From: Rugamonas sp045984285
Lineage (GTDB): Bacteria > Pseudomonadota > Gammaproteobacteria > Burkholderiales > Burkholderiaceae_D
Assembly: GCF_045984285.3 (NCBI RefSeq)
Contig: NZ_JBJQIK030000002.1
Location: forward strand, 434,001-498,000
Direction of reading: 5' to 3'
DNA: 64,000 nucleotides
Part shown: in pieces, positions 34,451-43,601 of the stretch
Numbering within the stretch: the first letter of the stretch is position 1
Layout of the letters: each line of letters starts with the position of its first letter
The notes under the pieces: model-generated
Database searches by the model: none
The model's input: only the letters and a program-made list of their open reading frames with translations
Told to the model about the DNA's origin: nothing
Program-made: the position numbers and the translations under genes

Positions 34451-37400
34451 TCAGCGTCCTCCTTCGCGGCAGTTGGTGCGGATTGGCGCCGGCGTGGAGC
34501 CATCGTGCACGCCCGGATCGCCCGCGCCACCGAGCCCGGTGTCGCGGTGGTGCCTGCGGCGCGGCGCACCGGCCATCTTGATCGCGAGCCCGCGCAGCAG
34601 CACGTAGAACAGCGGCGTGAGGAAGAGGCCGAAGAAGGTCACGCCCAGCATGCCCGCGAACACGGCCACGCCCATCGCATGCCGCATCTCGGAACCGGCT
34701 CCGCTGGAGAATACCAGCGGCAGCACACCCATGATGAAGGCGATGGATGTCATCAGGATAGGACGCAGGCGCAGGCGGCAGGCTTCAAACGCGGCCTGCA
34801 CCACGCTGCGGCCATGGTCTTCCAGTTCGCGAGCGAATTCGACGATCAGGATGGCGTTCTTCGACGCCAGCCCCACCAGCACGAACAGCGCAATCTGGGT
34901 GAACACATTGTTATCGCCATGCGTGAGCTTCACGCCCACCAGCGCGCACAGGATGGACATGGGCACGATCAGGATCACGGCCAGCGGGAGCGTCCAGCTT
35001 TCATACTGTGCCGCCAGCACGAGGAACACCAGCAGCACGCACAGCGGGAAGACGTAGACCATCGTGTTCCCCGCCAAAATCTCCTGGTAGGTCAGTTCCG
35101 TCCACTCGTAGACGATCCCCTTCGGCAGTACTTCCTTCGCAATCTTCGCCAGCGCGGCCTGGGCCTGGCCGGAGGAGATGCCGGGCGCCGGGCCGCCGTT
35201 CAGGTCCGCAGCCGTGTAGGCGTTATAGCGGTTTACCATATCGGGACCGTAGGTGTCTTTCAGGCGCATCAGCGAGGACAGCGGAATCATCTCGCCCTTG
35301 TCATTGCGCACCTTGAGCTGCGAGATCTGTTCCGGCTGCGAGCGGAACTGCGCGTCCGCCTGCACCCGCACCTGGTAGGTGCGCCCGAACTGGTTGAAGT
35401 CATTCACATACAGCGAACCGAGATTGATCTGCAAGGTCTGGTAGATGGTTGCCAGCGGCACGCCGAGCTGCTTGGCCTTGGTGCGGTCGATGTCGGCAAA
35501 CAGCTGCGGCACGTTGATCTGGTAGCTGGAGAATACGCCGGCCAGTTCGGGCGTCTGCCACGCTTTCATCTGCAGCGCCTGCGTGGCCTTGTACAGCTCA
35601 TCGTAGCCGAGGTTGCCCCGGTCTTCGATCATCATCTTGAAACCGCCAATGGTGCCGAGGCCATTCACCGGCGGCGGCGGGAAGACCATGATGAAGGCAT
35701 CCTGCACCGCGCCCATGCGCTTGTTGATCTCTGCCGCAATGGCAGGACCGGACAACTCCTTCGAGGTGCGTTCGTGGAAGGGCTTCAGCCCGACGAATAC
35801 GATGCCCGCATTCGGCGCGTTGGTGAAGCCGTTGATCGACAGGCCGGGGAAGGCGATGGAATCCATCACGCCCGGCACGTCTTTGGCGATATCGGACATG
35901 CGCCGGATCACGGCATCCGTGCGGTCCAGCGAGGCGGCATCCGGCAGCTGGGCGAAGCCGACGAGGTATTGCTTGTCCTGCGCCGGCACAAAGCCCGCAG
36001 GCACGGCACGGAACACGAAGATGGCTGCCACCGTCAGCGCGAGGTAGACGCCGATGCCCATGGTCTTCCGCACCATCACGCCTTTCACGCCGCGCGCGTA
36101 GGAATCGGAGGCGCGGTGGAAGAAGCGGTTGAACCAGGTGAAGAAGCGGCCGAACAGCTTGTCCATCAGGATGGTCAGCTTGTCCTTCGGCGCATCGTGT
36201 GCGCGCAGCAGGGCGGCCGCCAGCGCGGGCGCCAGCGTCAGCGAGCAGATCGCGGAGATCACGGTGGAGATGGCAATCGTCAGCGCGAACTGGCGGTAGA
36301 ACTGGCCGGTGAGGCCGGATACGAAGGCAATCGGCACGAACACCGCGCACAGCACCAGTGCAATCGCGATAATAGGCCCGCTCACTTCGTTCATTGCCTG
36401 GATCGTGGCATCGTGCGGCGAGAGCCCGGCGGCGATATTGCGCTCCACGTTTTCCACCACCACAATGGCGTCGTCCACGACGATGCCGATCGCCAGCACG
36501 AGGCCGAACAGGGACAGCGTGTTGATCGAGAAGCCGAAGCCCAGCATCACGGCAAAGGTGCCCACAATCGAGACCGGCACCGCCAGCAGGGGAATGATGG
36601 ATGCGCGCCAGGTCTGCAGGAAGACGATCACCACCAGCACCACCAGCGCCACCGCTTCCAGCAGGGTATGGATCACGGCCTTGATGGACTCTCGCACGAA
36701 TTGCGTGGGGTCGTACACCACGTCGTATTCCACGCCTTCCGGGAAGTCCTTCGACAACTCGGCCAGCTTGGCCCGCACGTCGGTGGAAAGCTGCAGCGCA
36801 TTGGCGCCAGGCGCCTCAAAAATGCCGATGGCCGCGGCCGATTTGTTGTTCAGCAGCGAGCGCAGGGAATAGGAGTTCGAGCCCAGCTCCACGCGCGCAA
36901 TATCGCGCAGCAGCGTCACCGCGCCATCGGCATTGGTGCGCACGATGATGGCGCCGAATTCCTCGATGGATTTCAGGCGCCCCGTGGTGTTGACCGTGAG
37001 CTGGAATTCCGAACCCCTGGACGGAGAAGCACCCACCACGCCCGCCGCCACCTGCATATTCTGCTCGCGCACGGCGTTGACGACGTCGCTGGCCGTCATA
37101 TTGCGCGCGGCCAGCTTCTGCGGGTCGATCCAGATGCGCATGGCGTAGTCGCCCGCGCCGAACAGCTGCACCTCGCCCATGCCGGGGATGCGCGCCAGCT
37201 GGTCCTTCACATTCAGCACAGCGTAGTTGCGCAGGTAGACATCGTCATAGCGTCCGTTGGGCGATACGAGGTGGGCCACCATGGTCAGGTTGGGCGAGGA
37301 CTTCACGGTCGTTACGCCGATCTGCCGAACCTCTTCCGGCAGGCGCGGAATGGCGCGCTGCACGCGGTTCTGCACCTGGGTTTCGGCCTGTTCCGCATTG

Positions 37401-37699
37401 GTGCCGATCTTGAAGGTCACGGTCAGCGCCAGCGAGCCGTCGGAGGTGGCCTTGGAGTCCATGTACAGCATGTTCTCGACGCCGTTGATCTGCTCTTCCA
37501 GCGGCGCGGCCACCGTTTCCGCGATCACTTTCGGATTCGCGCCCGGATACTGGGCACGCACCACCACGGATGGCGGCACCACTTCCGGATACTCGGAAAC
37601 AGGCAGCTCGATGATCGAGATCAGCCCGCCCACGAAGATGATGATGGACAGGACCGCCGCGAAGATGGGCTTGTCGACAAAGAAGCGGGAGAAGTTCAT
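34451..37699 (-). CDS. RND multidrug efflux permease, MexF-like (HAE1 family)
   Basis: 1082 residues with the twelve-helix, two-large-loop structure of HAE1 pumps. It opens MNFSRFFVDKPIFAAVLS, like MexF, and keeps the proton-relay region GIVVDDAIVVVENVERN in helix 4. It exports drugs or other amphiphiles across the envelope using the proton gradient. The last 35 residues (rich in arginine and glycine, after LLRGLAIK) are unlike MexF and may be an extension read into the intergenic region. Second gene of the adaptor-pump-channel operon; substrate not predictable. Confidence 0.95.
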   Translation of the reverse strand: MNFSRFFVDKPIFAAVLSIIIFVGGLISIIELPVSEYPEVVPPSVVVRAQYPGANPKVIAETVAAPLEEQINGVENMLYMDSKATSDGSLALTVTFKIGTNAEQAETQVQNRVQRAIPRLPEEVRQIGVTTVKSSPNLTMVAHLVSPNGRYDDVYLRNYAVLNVKDQLARIPGMGEVQLFGAGDYAMRIWIDPQKLAARNMTASDVVNAVREQNMQVAAGVVGASPSRGSEFQLTVNTTGRLKSIEEFGAIIVRTNADGAVTLLRDIARVELGSNSYSLRSLLNNKSAAAIGIFEAPGANALQLSTDVRAKLAELSKDFPEGVEYDVVYDPTQFVRESIKAVIHTLLEAVALVVLVVIVFLQTWRASIIPLLAVPVSIVGTFAVMLGFGFSINTLSLFGLVLAIGIVVDDAIVVVENVERNIAAGLSPHDATIQAMNEVSGPIIAIALVLCAVFVPIAFVSGLTGQFYRQFALTIAISTVISAICSLTLAPALAAALLRAHDAPKDKLTILMDKLFGRFFTWFNRFFHRASDSYARGVKGVMVRKTMGIGVYLALTVAAIFVFRAVPAGFVPAQDKQYLVGFAQLPDAASLDRTDAVIRRMSDIAKDVPGVMDSIAFPGLSINGFTNAPNAGIVFVGLKPFHERTSKELSGPAIAAEINKRMGAVQDAFIMVFPPPPVNGLGTIGGFKMMIEDRGNLGYDELYKATQALQMKAWQTPELAGVFSSYQINVPQLFADIDRTKAKQLGVPLATIYQTLQINLGSLYVNDFNQFGRTYQVRVQADAQFRSQPEQISQLKVRNDKGEMIPLSSLMRLKDTYGPDMVNRYNAYTAADLNGGPAPGISSGQAQAALAKIAKEVLPKGIVYEWTELTYQEILAGNTMVYVFPLCVLLVFLVLAAQYESWTLPLAVILIVPMSILCALVGVKLTHGDNNVFTQIALFVLVGLASKNAILIVEFARELEDHGRSVVQAAFEACRLRLRPILMTSIAFIMGVLPLVFSSGAGSEMRHAMGVAVFAGMLGVTFFGLFLTPLFYVLLRGLAIKMAGAPRRRHHRDTGLGGAGDPGVHDGSTPAPIRTNCREGGR

Positions 37700-37701
37700 G
37701 G

Positions 37702-38871
37702 TCAGCCTTTCTTCGCCGGCGCAGGCGCATCAGGATCGGCATCCATCGGCACCAGCTGCGGCGCCAGCGGCGCGCCGGGACGCACGCGCTGCAGGCCGGA
37801 GACCACGATCTTCTCGCCCGGCTTCAGTCCATCGCGCACCACGCGCAGGCCGTCGATGCTGGGGCCCAGCACCACCGGGCGGTATTCGGCCTTGTTGTCC
37901 CTGGCCACCACGAACACGAACTTGCGGTTCTGGTCCGTGCCGACGGCGCGGTCATGGATCAGCACGGCGGACGATGCGCCGGGCTGGGCGCTGCCGCCCG
38001 CCACCTGCACGCGTGCGAACAGGCCGGGCACCAGGGTTTTGTCGGCATTGGCAAAGGTGGCGCGCATGCGCACGCTGCCCGTTGCGGGATCGAGCCGGTT
38101 GTCGACAAATTCCAGCTTGCCTTCATGCGGGAAGCCGGTTTCGTTGGCGAGGCCGATGCGCACCGTTACGGGCCGGTTCTGCTGCGCTTGCCGTCGTACG
38201 CGCAGGTAGGCGTCCTCGTCGCCATCGAAGCTGGCGTAGATGCGGTCGGTCGACACGACCGATGTGAGCACGGCGTTCTGGTCCACCAGGTTGCCCACGG
38301 TGATCTCGGCCTTGCTCACGCGGCCATCGATGGGCGATACCACGCGCGTATAGGCGAGGTTCAGCCTAGCCGTTTCCACGGCAGCCTGCGCCGAGCGCGC
38401 GGAGGCGTCCAGTTCCTTCAGCCCTGCGGAACGTTCATCGAATTCGCGCTGCGCAATGGCCTTGTCGGCCAGCAGGCGTTCGGCGCGCGTGAGTTCCACT
38501 TTCGCCAGTCCGGCGCGCGCGTTGGCGGAACTGGCATTGCCCTCGGCCCGGTTAAGTTCCGCCTGGTAGGGCCGCGCGTCAATCGTGAACAGCACGTCGC
38601 CCTTGCGCACCAGGCCGCCGGGCGTGAAGTTGACCGAGGTGATATAGCCGGGCACGCGCGGGCGGATCTCGACACGCTCAATTGCTTCCAGGCGGCCCGA
38701 GAACTCCTGCGTTTCGACGACTTCCTTCTGCAGCACGGCTGCGGCGGAGACCGGCGCCCCTGCGCCTGGAGGCGGTGCGCCTTCCTTGCTGCCAGCCTGC
38801 TTGCAGGCGGCCAGCGGCAACAGGGCCGCCACGGCGATAACGGAAAGCAGGATTGGATGCGGCTTGTTCAT
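37702..38871 (-). CDS. RND efflux periplasmic adaptor (MexE-like)
   Basis: 389-residue membrane fusion protein. Signal and lipobox LAAC (about residue 22) anchor it to the inner membrane. The lipoyl halves (RPRVPGYITSVNFTPGGLVRKGD and TRVVSPIDGRVSKAEITVGN) flank an alpha-hairpin, followed by beta-barrel domains. It bridges pump and outer-membrane channel. AAGGGC before ATG at 38871 is the best start; a TTG five codons upstream is less likely. First gene of the operon. No regulator is beside it except a small HTH gene 168 bp upstream. Confidence 0.94.
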   Translation of the reverse strand: MNKPHPILLSVIAVAALLPLAACKQAGSKEGAPPPGAGAPVSAAAVLQKEVVETQEFSGRLEAIERVEIRPRVPGYITSVNFTPGGLVRKGDVLFTIDARPYQAELNRAEGNASSANARAGLAKVELTRAERLLADKAIAQREFDERSAGLKELDASARSAQAAVETARLNLAYTRVVSPIDGRVSKAEITVGNLVDQNAVLTSVVSTDRIYASFDGDEDAYLRVRRQAQQNRPVTVRIGLANETGFPHEGKLEFVDNRLDPATGSVRMRATFANADKTLVPGLFARVQVAGGSAQPGASSAVLIHDRAVGTDQNRKFVFVVARDNKAEYRPVVLGPSIDGLRVVRDGLKPGEKIVVSGLQRVRPGAPLAPQLVPMDADPDAPAPAKKG

Positions 38872-39038
38872 TGCATTGCCCTTCAAAGAATTGATCCGGG
38901 AGAGCGAGCGCGAGCCGTCCGCTCATAGCTTTTGTCAATTCAGTGTAAGGGCGGGGATTGGGAGGCACATCTCCCAAAAGTGGAGGGGGCGCCGGTACTG
39001 CGATGCTGGCGCCTGGCATTGCGGAGGGTTGGTCCTGC

Positions 39039-39326
39039 TTAGTGCACAGACGCGGAAGAAAGCTCCTTCAGCTCCTTGATGCTCATGTCCGATTTCTCGT
39101 GCATGCGCAGCAGGATGGTGGCGCCGACCGCCAGTTTGCGGTGGCGGATCTTGCTGATGATGGGAGGCTGCACTTCCAGCACCCGGCACAGCTCCGCGTC
39201 GTTCTTGAGGTTCATACGCTCGATCAGCGTATCCAGAAGCTTGTTGGGAACGAAGCTCGATGGTTCCATCGCGCGCGCCCGGTTCATCGCTTCGATTAAT
39301 TCCAGTTTTTTCTGCCTCACGCTCAT
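39039..39326 (-). CDS. Small helix-turn-helix protein
   Basis: 95 residues. The middle reads as an HTH: LKNDAELCRVLEVQPPIISKIRHRKL, like the Cro/CI fold (helix 2 DAELCRVLEV, recognition helix PPIISKIRH), followed by a helix with KSDMSIKELKEL. Probably a small DNA-binding regulator. GGAGGGG precedes ATG at 39326. It lies between the RND operon and the ABC transporter operon and could control either. Upstream is an AT-rich zone with short inverted repeats. Confidence 0.7.
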   Translation of the reverse strand: MSVRQKKLELIEAMNRARAMEPSSFVPNKLLDTLIERMNLKNDAELCRVLEVQPPIISKIRHRKLAVGATILLRMHEKSDMSIKELKELSSASVH

Positions 39327-39477
39327 TTGCCCCTCCCTTATAAAAAGTTGCAAGCCAGAAGATTGTCTAAGTACTTGATAACGTGCAATAAAAACATGCT
39401 TTATAACTAAGCAAGTTATCTAAATAATACTACGGGTATTAAAATTTTGAGCGCCAAATCGCAAAAAATATTGGATT
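39327..39477. promoter_or_regulatory. AT-rich intergenic region upstream of the HTH gene
   Basis: This 151-bp stretch is far more AT-rich than its surroundings. GATAAC at 39377-39382 and GTTATC at 39415-39420 form an inverted pair, and TAACT-AAGCA-AGTTA is a shorter one within it. These may be binding sites of the HTH protein itself. The region also holds the end of the ABC transporter transcript, but no clear terminator is visible. Confidence 0.4.
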
Positions 39478-40164
39478 TTATTGCGCGGACGGCTTGACGG
39501 AAGGAGCGGGCAGCAAGCCGTCCTTGCCAAGGATGAGCGTGGAATCGGCCATGGCTGCGGCTGCTACCGAATGCGTGACCATGATGGTGCAGGCGCCGCT
39601 GCTGCGGATTTCCTGTTGCAGCAGTAACAGGATCTGGTGTGCGGTATCGGGATCGAGGTTGCCGGTGGGTTCATCGGCGAGCACCAGGGCAGGCCGGTGC
39701 ACCAGCGCGCGGGCGATGGCGACCCGCTGCAGTTCGCCGCCCGACAGCTGGTGCGGATAATCGGCTTCGCGGCCTTTCAGGCCGACCGCGGACAGCATGT
39801 CGGCCGCGCGCTGCTGCGGCAAACCGTTGAGCAGCAGCGGCAGCGCCACGTTCTGCAGCAGGTTCAGGTGGGGCAGCACGTGGAAGGCCTGGAAGATGAA
39901 GCCCATCCGTTCGCGGCGCAGCCGCGTGGCCGCGTCGTCGTCCAGCGAGGACATGGCGATGCCGTCCACGATGACCGGCGCTTCGGCGGGGTTGTCGGGA
40001 TGGTCGAGACCCGCAACAAGGTTGAGCAGCGTGGACTTGCCGACGCCGGAGTCGCCCATGATGGCAATGAATTCGCCGGCGCGGAAGCTGTGCGACAGCT
40101 CGGCCAGCACGCGCTTGCCGCCATAGGATTTGCTGAGCCGGCGCAGTTCGAGCATGGCCGTCAT
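39478..40164 (-). CDS. ABC transporter ATPase of the LolD/MacB type
   Basis: 228-residue ATP-binding subunit. Walker A GDSGVGKSTLL, signature LSGGELQRVA, Walker B LVLADEPTGNLDP, and a switch histidine in MVTHS. The TGNLDP form is typical of LolD/MacB-like ATPases, not of PhnC. The ATG overlaps the stop of the second permease gene by ATGA, so it belongs to the five-gene transporter operon as a second ATPase. It may energise one of the two permeases separately. Confidence 0.85.
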   Translation of the reverse strand: MTAMLELRRLSKSYGGKRVLAELSHSFRAGEFIAIMGDSGVGKSTLLNLVAGLDHPDNPAEAPVIVDGIAMSSLDDDAATRLRRERMGFIFQAFHVLPHLNLLQNVALPLLLNGLPQQRAADMLSAVGLKGREADYPHQLSGGELQRVAIARALVHRPALVLADEPTGNLDPDTAHQILLLLQQEIRSSGACTIMVTHSVAAAAMADSTLILGKDGLLPAPSVKPSAQ

Positions 40165-40949
40165 CGGGTGAGTGCGCGCCGCATGGCGAAACTGATGCCG
40201 TCCACCAGCGCCACCAGCAGCAGCATGGCGAGGATGACGGTGGCCGCTTTCTGCATCTGGAACAGGGACAGGTGGTATTTGAGCATCTGCCCCAGTCCGC
40301 CCGCACCCACCACGCCCAGCACGGCGGCGGCGCGGATATTGTTCTCCCAGCGGTACAGGGTGTAGGACACCATCTGCGGCAGGGTTTGCGGCAGCGTGGC
40401 GTAGAAGAAGGCGGCCATCGGCGAGGCGCCGTTGATGCGCAGGCTCTGTTCCGGCTGCAGCGGCGCATTTTCCAGCGCGTCCGCGAACAGGCGGCCCAGC
40501 ACGCCGGCCGTGTGCGCGGCCAGCGCCAGCGTGCCCGCGAAGGGACCAAGGCCCGCCGCGATCAGCAGCACCGAGGCCCACACCAGTTCAGGGATTGAAC
40601 GCAGTACGTTCAGCACAGCGCGCACGGCGCCGCGCAGCGGCCTGCCGAAGCGGCCTGCCGCGGGAATCGCCAGCAGCATGCCGCCGGCCACGGCGAGCAG
40701 GGTGCCGAGCGCGGACATGGACAGCGTTTCGGCCGTGGCCCAGGCGGTTTTGCTGAGGAAGCCGGTACGGAGTTCCGGCGGCGCGAAACCGCCGATAAAT
40801 TCGCTGACGCTGTTCACGGCGTCGAGCGTAAAGAATGCGGCAAATTGCAAGGGCAAGGTGGCGAAGCTGGCAATGGCCAGCAGCAGCAGGCCAAGGCCCA
40901 GCAGGGGCGCGGTCCAGCTGCGCTGCGGCGGTGCGGGCATCCGGCTCAT
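40161..40949 (-). CDS. ABC transporter permease, PhnE-like (second)
   Basis: 262 residues, about six membrane helices. The EAA-like cytoplasmic loop near YATLPQTLPQMVSYTLYRWE, followed by RAAAVLGVVGAGGLGQML, is the PhnE signature. It forms the transmembrane channel with the other permease. The start overlaps the preceding permease stop by ATGA. Substrate judged from the operon, not from this gene. Confidence 0.88.
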   Translation of the reverse strand: MSRMPAPPQRSWTAPLLGLGLLLLAIASFATLPLQFAAFFTLDAVNSVSEFIGGFAPPELRTGFLSKTAWATAETLSMSALGTLLAVAGGMLLAIPAAGRFGRPLRGAVRAVLNVLRSIPELVWASVLLIAAGLGPFAGTLALAAHTAGVLGRLFADALENAPLQPEQSLRINGASPMAAFFYATLPQTLPQMVSYTLYRWENNIRAAAVLGVVGAGGLGQMLKYHLSLFQMQKAATVILAMLLLVALVDGISFAMRRALTR

Positions 40950-41791
40950 CCCAGCTTTCTCCTCAACATTTTCGAGACCACGTCGGCCAGCGCCACCAGC
41001 AGCACGAACACGATCAGCATGGAGCACACTTCGCCGCCCGCCAGCATCTTCATCGATTCATCCATGCGCTGGCCAAGGCCGCCCGCGCCCACGAAGCCCA
41101 TGACCACGGAGCCGCGGATGGCGCACTCCCAGCGGTACATGGTGTAGGACACCAGTTCGGACGTCGCTTCCGGCAGCGCGCCGTAAAACAATGCCGCAAG
41201 ACGCCCGCTGCCATTGGCCAGCAGCGTATCGGTGGCGTGGTGTTCGGAGGACTCCAGGATCTCGGCGTACACCTTGCCCAGCATGCCCGCATAAGTGAGG
41301 GCAATGGCCAGCACGCCGGCCGTGGGGCCGAGGCCGATGATGCGCACGAAGAGCAGGGCCCACACCAGCTCCGGCACGCTGCGCAGCAGGATCAGCAGCC
41401 AGCGCACGGCCTGGCGCACAAGGCGCGGCAGCAGTGCGATGCGGCCGGTGCCGAGGCGCGACACCGACAGGCGCTCGGTGACGATCAGCGTGGCGGGAAT
41501 GGCGCCCAGCAGGGCCAGCGCGAGGCCGGCGGTGGCAATGGCCACGGTCTGCCAGGTTTCGCGCAGCAGCAGCATGAGGAATTCCGGCGAATGCGCAGGC
41601 GGCAGGAAGTCCGCCAGGAAGCGGCCGGTGGCGCTCAGGCTCTGCCAGTCGAACAGGATGGACGGATGGAACTCGCTCGTCACCACCATCGGCCACAGCA
41701 CGATGAGGGCGAGCACCGTCAGCGTGACCCGGCCGCGCCAGGCGGGGTCGGGATGGCGTTCGGAATAGGCTACGGCAGGAACGTTGTGCAT
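40946..41791 (-). CDS. ABC transporter permease, PhnE-like (first)
   Basis: 281 residues with about six membrane helices. The loop GALPEATSELVSYTMYRWE and IRGSVVMGFVGAGGLG is strongly PhnE-like and parallels the second permease. An extended hydrophobic-amphipathic N-terminus (to about residue 80) may add a periplasmic segment. ATG at 41791 follows the ATPase stop by five bases. Together with the second permease it would form a heterodimer. Confidence 0.88.
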   Translation of the reverse strand: MHNVPAVAYSERHPDPAWRGRVTLTVLALIVLWPMVVTSEFHPSILFDWQSLSATGRFLADFLPPAHSPEFLMLLLRETWQTVAIATAGLALALLGAIPATLIVTERLSVSRLGTGRIALLPRLVRQAVRWLLILLRSVPELVWALLFVRIIGLGPTAGVLAIALTYAGMLGKVYAEILESSEHHATDTLLANGSGRLAALFYGALPEATSELVSYTMYRWECAIRGSVVMGFVGAGGLGQRMDESMKMLAGGEVCSMLIVFVLLVALADVVSKMLRRKLG

Positions 41792-41796
41792 GCGGC

Positions 41797-42618
41797 TTAG
41801 AGGCAGGCGCCAACGGCCAGTTTCGCCGGCAGATGGTCTGGATGTTCCGAGTTTGCAGGCGGTTTCTCGCCCAGATAGAGCTCGTCGATCATGGCAGGCG
41901 TGACCTGTTCGCGCGGCAGGTCGAACACCACGCGGCCATCCTTGAGCGCCACGATGCGCGGGAAGTTGGCCAGCGCCAGCTCCACCTGGTGCAGGCTGCA
42001 CACCAGCGCGGCATTGCGTGCCCCCGCTTCCTGCTGCAGCGTGGCCAGCGTGAGCTGGGACAGCGCGGGATCGAGGGCGGACAGCGGTTCGTCCACCAGC
42101 AGCGCCTGCGCCGAGGACAGCAGCAGCCGCGCCAGGCCGCAGCGCTGGCGTTCGCCGCCGGACAGGCGGTCCACGCGGCTATACAGCTTGTCGCCGAGGT
42201 TGAAACGGGACAGGGCCTTGAAGGCCGCTTCCGGATCGGCCGGTTTGAACAGCGATACCAGTGCGCGCCACAGGCTCCAGTGCGGCAGGCGCGCCGCCAG
42301 CACGGCCGTCACCACGCGCTGCCGCGGCGGCAGCGGCGGCGTTTGCGGCGCCAGGAAGAGGCGTGCGCGCAGGGCATGGCGTTCGCCGTCGCCCAGCGTC
42401 CACGGCTGCACGCCGAAGGCTTCGAAGCGGCCGCTGTCAGGCTTGTGGGCGCAGGCCAGCGTCGCCAGCAACGTGGTCTTGCCCGCGCCCGAAGGGCCGA
42501 TCAGCGCAAGCTGTTCGCCCTCGGCGATCTGCAGCGTAACATCCTGCAGCGCAAAGGCGCGGGTGCCGCCCTGGTGGCGCGCGGACAGGCCTTGCAGCCG
42601 GTAGACGGTTTGCGGCAT
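41797..42618 (-). CDS. ABC transporter ATPase, PhnC-like
   Basis: 273 residues: Walker A GPSGAGKTTLL, signature LSGGERQRCG, Walker B ALLVDEPLSALDP, switch histidine in CSLHQVELA. The LSALDP form is seen in PhnC proteins. The last 30 residues are an unusual tail (LYLGEKPPANSEHPDHLPA). It follows the substrate-binding gene by three bases. Confidence 0.88.
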   Translation of the reverse strand: MPQTVYRLQGLSARHQGGTRAFALQDVTLQIAEGEQLALIGPSGAGKTTLLATLACAHKPDSGRFEAFGVQPWTLGDGERHALRARLFLAPQTPPLPPRQRVVTAVLAARLPHWSLWRALVSLFKPADPEAAFKALSRFNLGDKLYSRVDRLSGGERQRCGLARLLLSSAQALLVDEPLSALDPALSQLTLATLQQEAGARNAALVCSLHQVELALANFPRIVALKDGRVVFDLPREQVTPAMIDELYLGEKPPANSEHPDHLPAKLAVGACL

Positions 42619-42621
42619 CGA

Positions 42622-43488
42622 TTACTTCTTCAGCAGGCCCGCGTTCTTTGCGGCGGCTTCGATGGCGGTGTAGTTTTCGGCCTTGGTTGGAATGAACTTG
42701 CTGGCGCGCTGCAGGTCCAGGATGGCCTTGCCTTCAGGCGTGCCGGCATCCAGCGCCAGGAAGGCGTCGGTGATCTTCTTCTTCAGGGCCGCAGGCATGT
42801 CGGCACGCACGGTCCAGTTGTAATCGTAGTAGCCCGGGGTCGTGTAGAACACGCGCACTACGTTCGGATCGACCTTTTTCTCGGCCACCAGTTTTTCCCA
42901 CACCGAGATATTCAGTGCGCCCGCGTCGACCTTGCCGCCCGAAACGGCAGCCACGGTGGCGTCGTGCGCGCCGGAGAAGGCGATGCGTTTCAGGTCGCTG
43001 TCCGGATCGATGTTGGCGGCCAGCAGGAAGGAACGCGGCATCAGGTGGCCGGAGGTGGAGGACTCGGAACCGAAGCTCAGGGTCTTGCCCTTCAGGTCAT
43101 TCAGACTGTTGATGGATTTGGAGGTGGTGATGAAGACCGAGCGGAATTTTTCGTCTTCCGCGCGCTGTACCAGTGGCACTACCTGCCCCTTGCTGCGCTC
43201 CTTCGCCTGCACGAAGGTAAAGCCGCCGAACCACACCATGTCCAGCTTGTTGTTGATCAGGCCTTCCACCGAGGCGGCATAGTCGGTCACGGGCGTGAAC
43301 TCGACCTTCATGTTCAGTTTCTTCTCCAGGTATTCGCCCAGCGGCTTGAACTTGCGCTGCAGTTCGGTCGGCGCTTCGTCCGGAATGGCGGAAACGCGCA
43401 GCACCTGCTGAGCAAACGATTGGGCGGATGCCAGCACGAGGCCGGCCGCGATCAGGGACTTGATGACGCGCAGAGAGGAAAATTTCAT
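42622..43488 (-). CDS. Substrate-binding protein of the phosphonate / putative selenate ABC transporter family
   Basis: 288 residues with a signal peptide (ending SAQSFAQ). RVSAIPDEAPTELQRKFKPL, then DMVWFGGFTFVQA and GHLMPRSFLLAANI, match the PhnD superfamily. From memory, this opening is typical of the branch annotated as putative selenate ABC transporter binding protein, found near selD genes; this was not checked. It would capture an oxyanion in the periplasm for the two permeases and two ATPases that follow. It diverges from egtD and lies about 5.4 kb from a selD-type gene. Alternative substrates: phosphonate or phosphite. Confidence 0.8.
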   Translation of the reverse strand: MKFSSLRVIKSLIAAGLVLASAQSFAQQVLRVSAIPDEAPTELQRKFKPLGEYLEKKLNMKVEFTPVTDYAASVEGLINNKLDMVWFGGFTFVQAKERSKGQVVPLVQRAEDEKFRSVFITTSKSINSLNDLKGKTLSFGSESSTSGHLMPRSFLLAANIDPDSDLKRIAFSGAHDATVAAVSGGKVDAGALNISVWEKLVAEKKVDPNVVRVFYTTPGYYDYNWTVRADMPAALKKKITDAFLALDAGTPEGKAILDLQRASKFIPTKAENYTAIEAAAKNAGLLKK

Positions 43489-43601
43489 GTGTTTTTGGAC
43501 GTTTATTGTTGAGAAGTTAAGGGATGCGCACCGCTGGGCGAGCGAAAACCCGAAATGCGGGAATCAGCTATGATAATAACAAAAGTGCTATTGGAGACTG
43601 T
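43489..43601. promoter_or_regulatory. Divergent promoter region between the ABC transporter and egtD
   Basis: The 113-bp gap drives both directions. TATGATAAT (43569-43577) is a plausible -10 for egtD. GGAG about six bases before ATG at 43602 is its ribosome binding site. On the other strand, no strong Shine-Dalgarno is seen for the binding-protein gene. No palindromic operator was noticed. Confidence 0.45.

Noticed and set aside
34061..38209. 1382-codon open frame on the plus strand
   Set aside because: It is the antisense of the RND genes; in GC-rich DNA such frames stay open by codon bias. The opposite strand encodes clear MexF and MexE homologues.
39039..39326. Antitoxin of a toxin-antitoxin pair
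   Set aside because: A small HTH protein, but no toxin-like gene is adjacent on either side.
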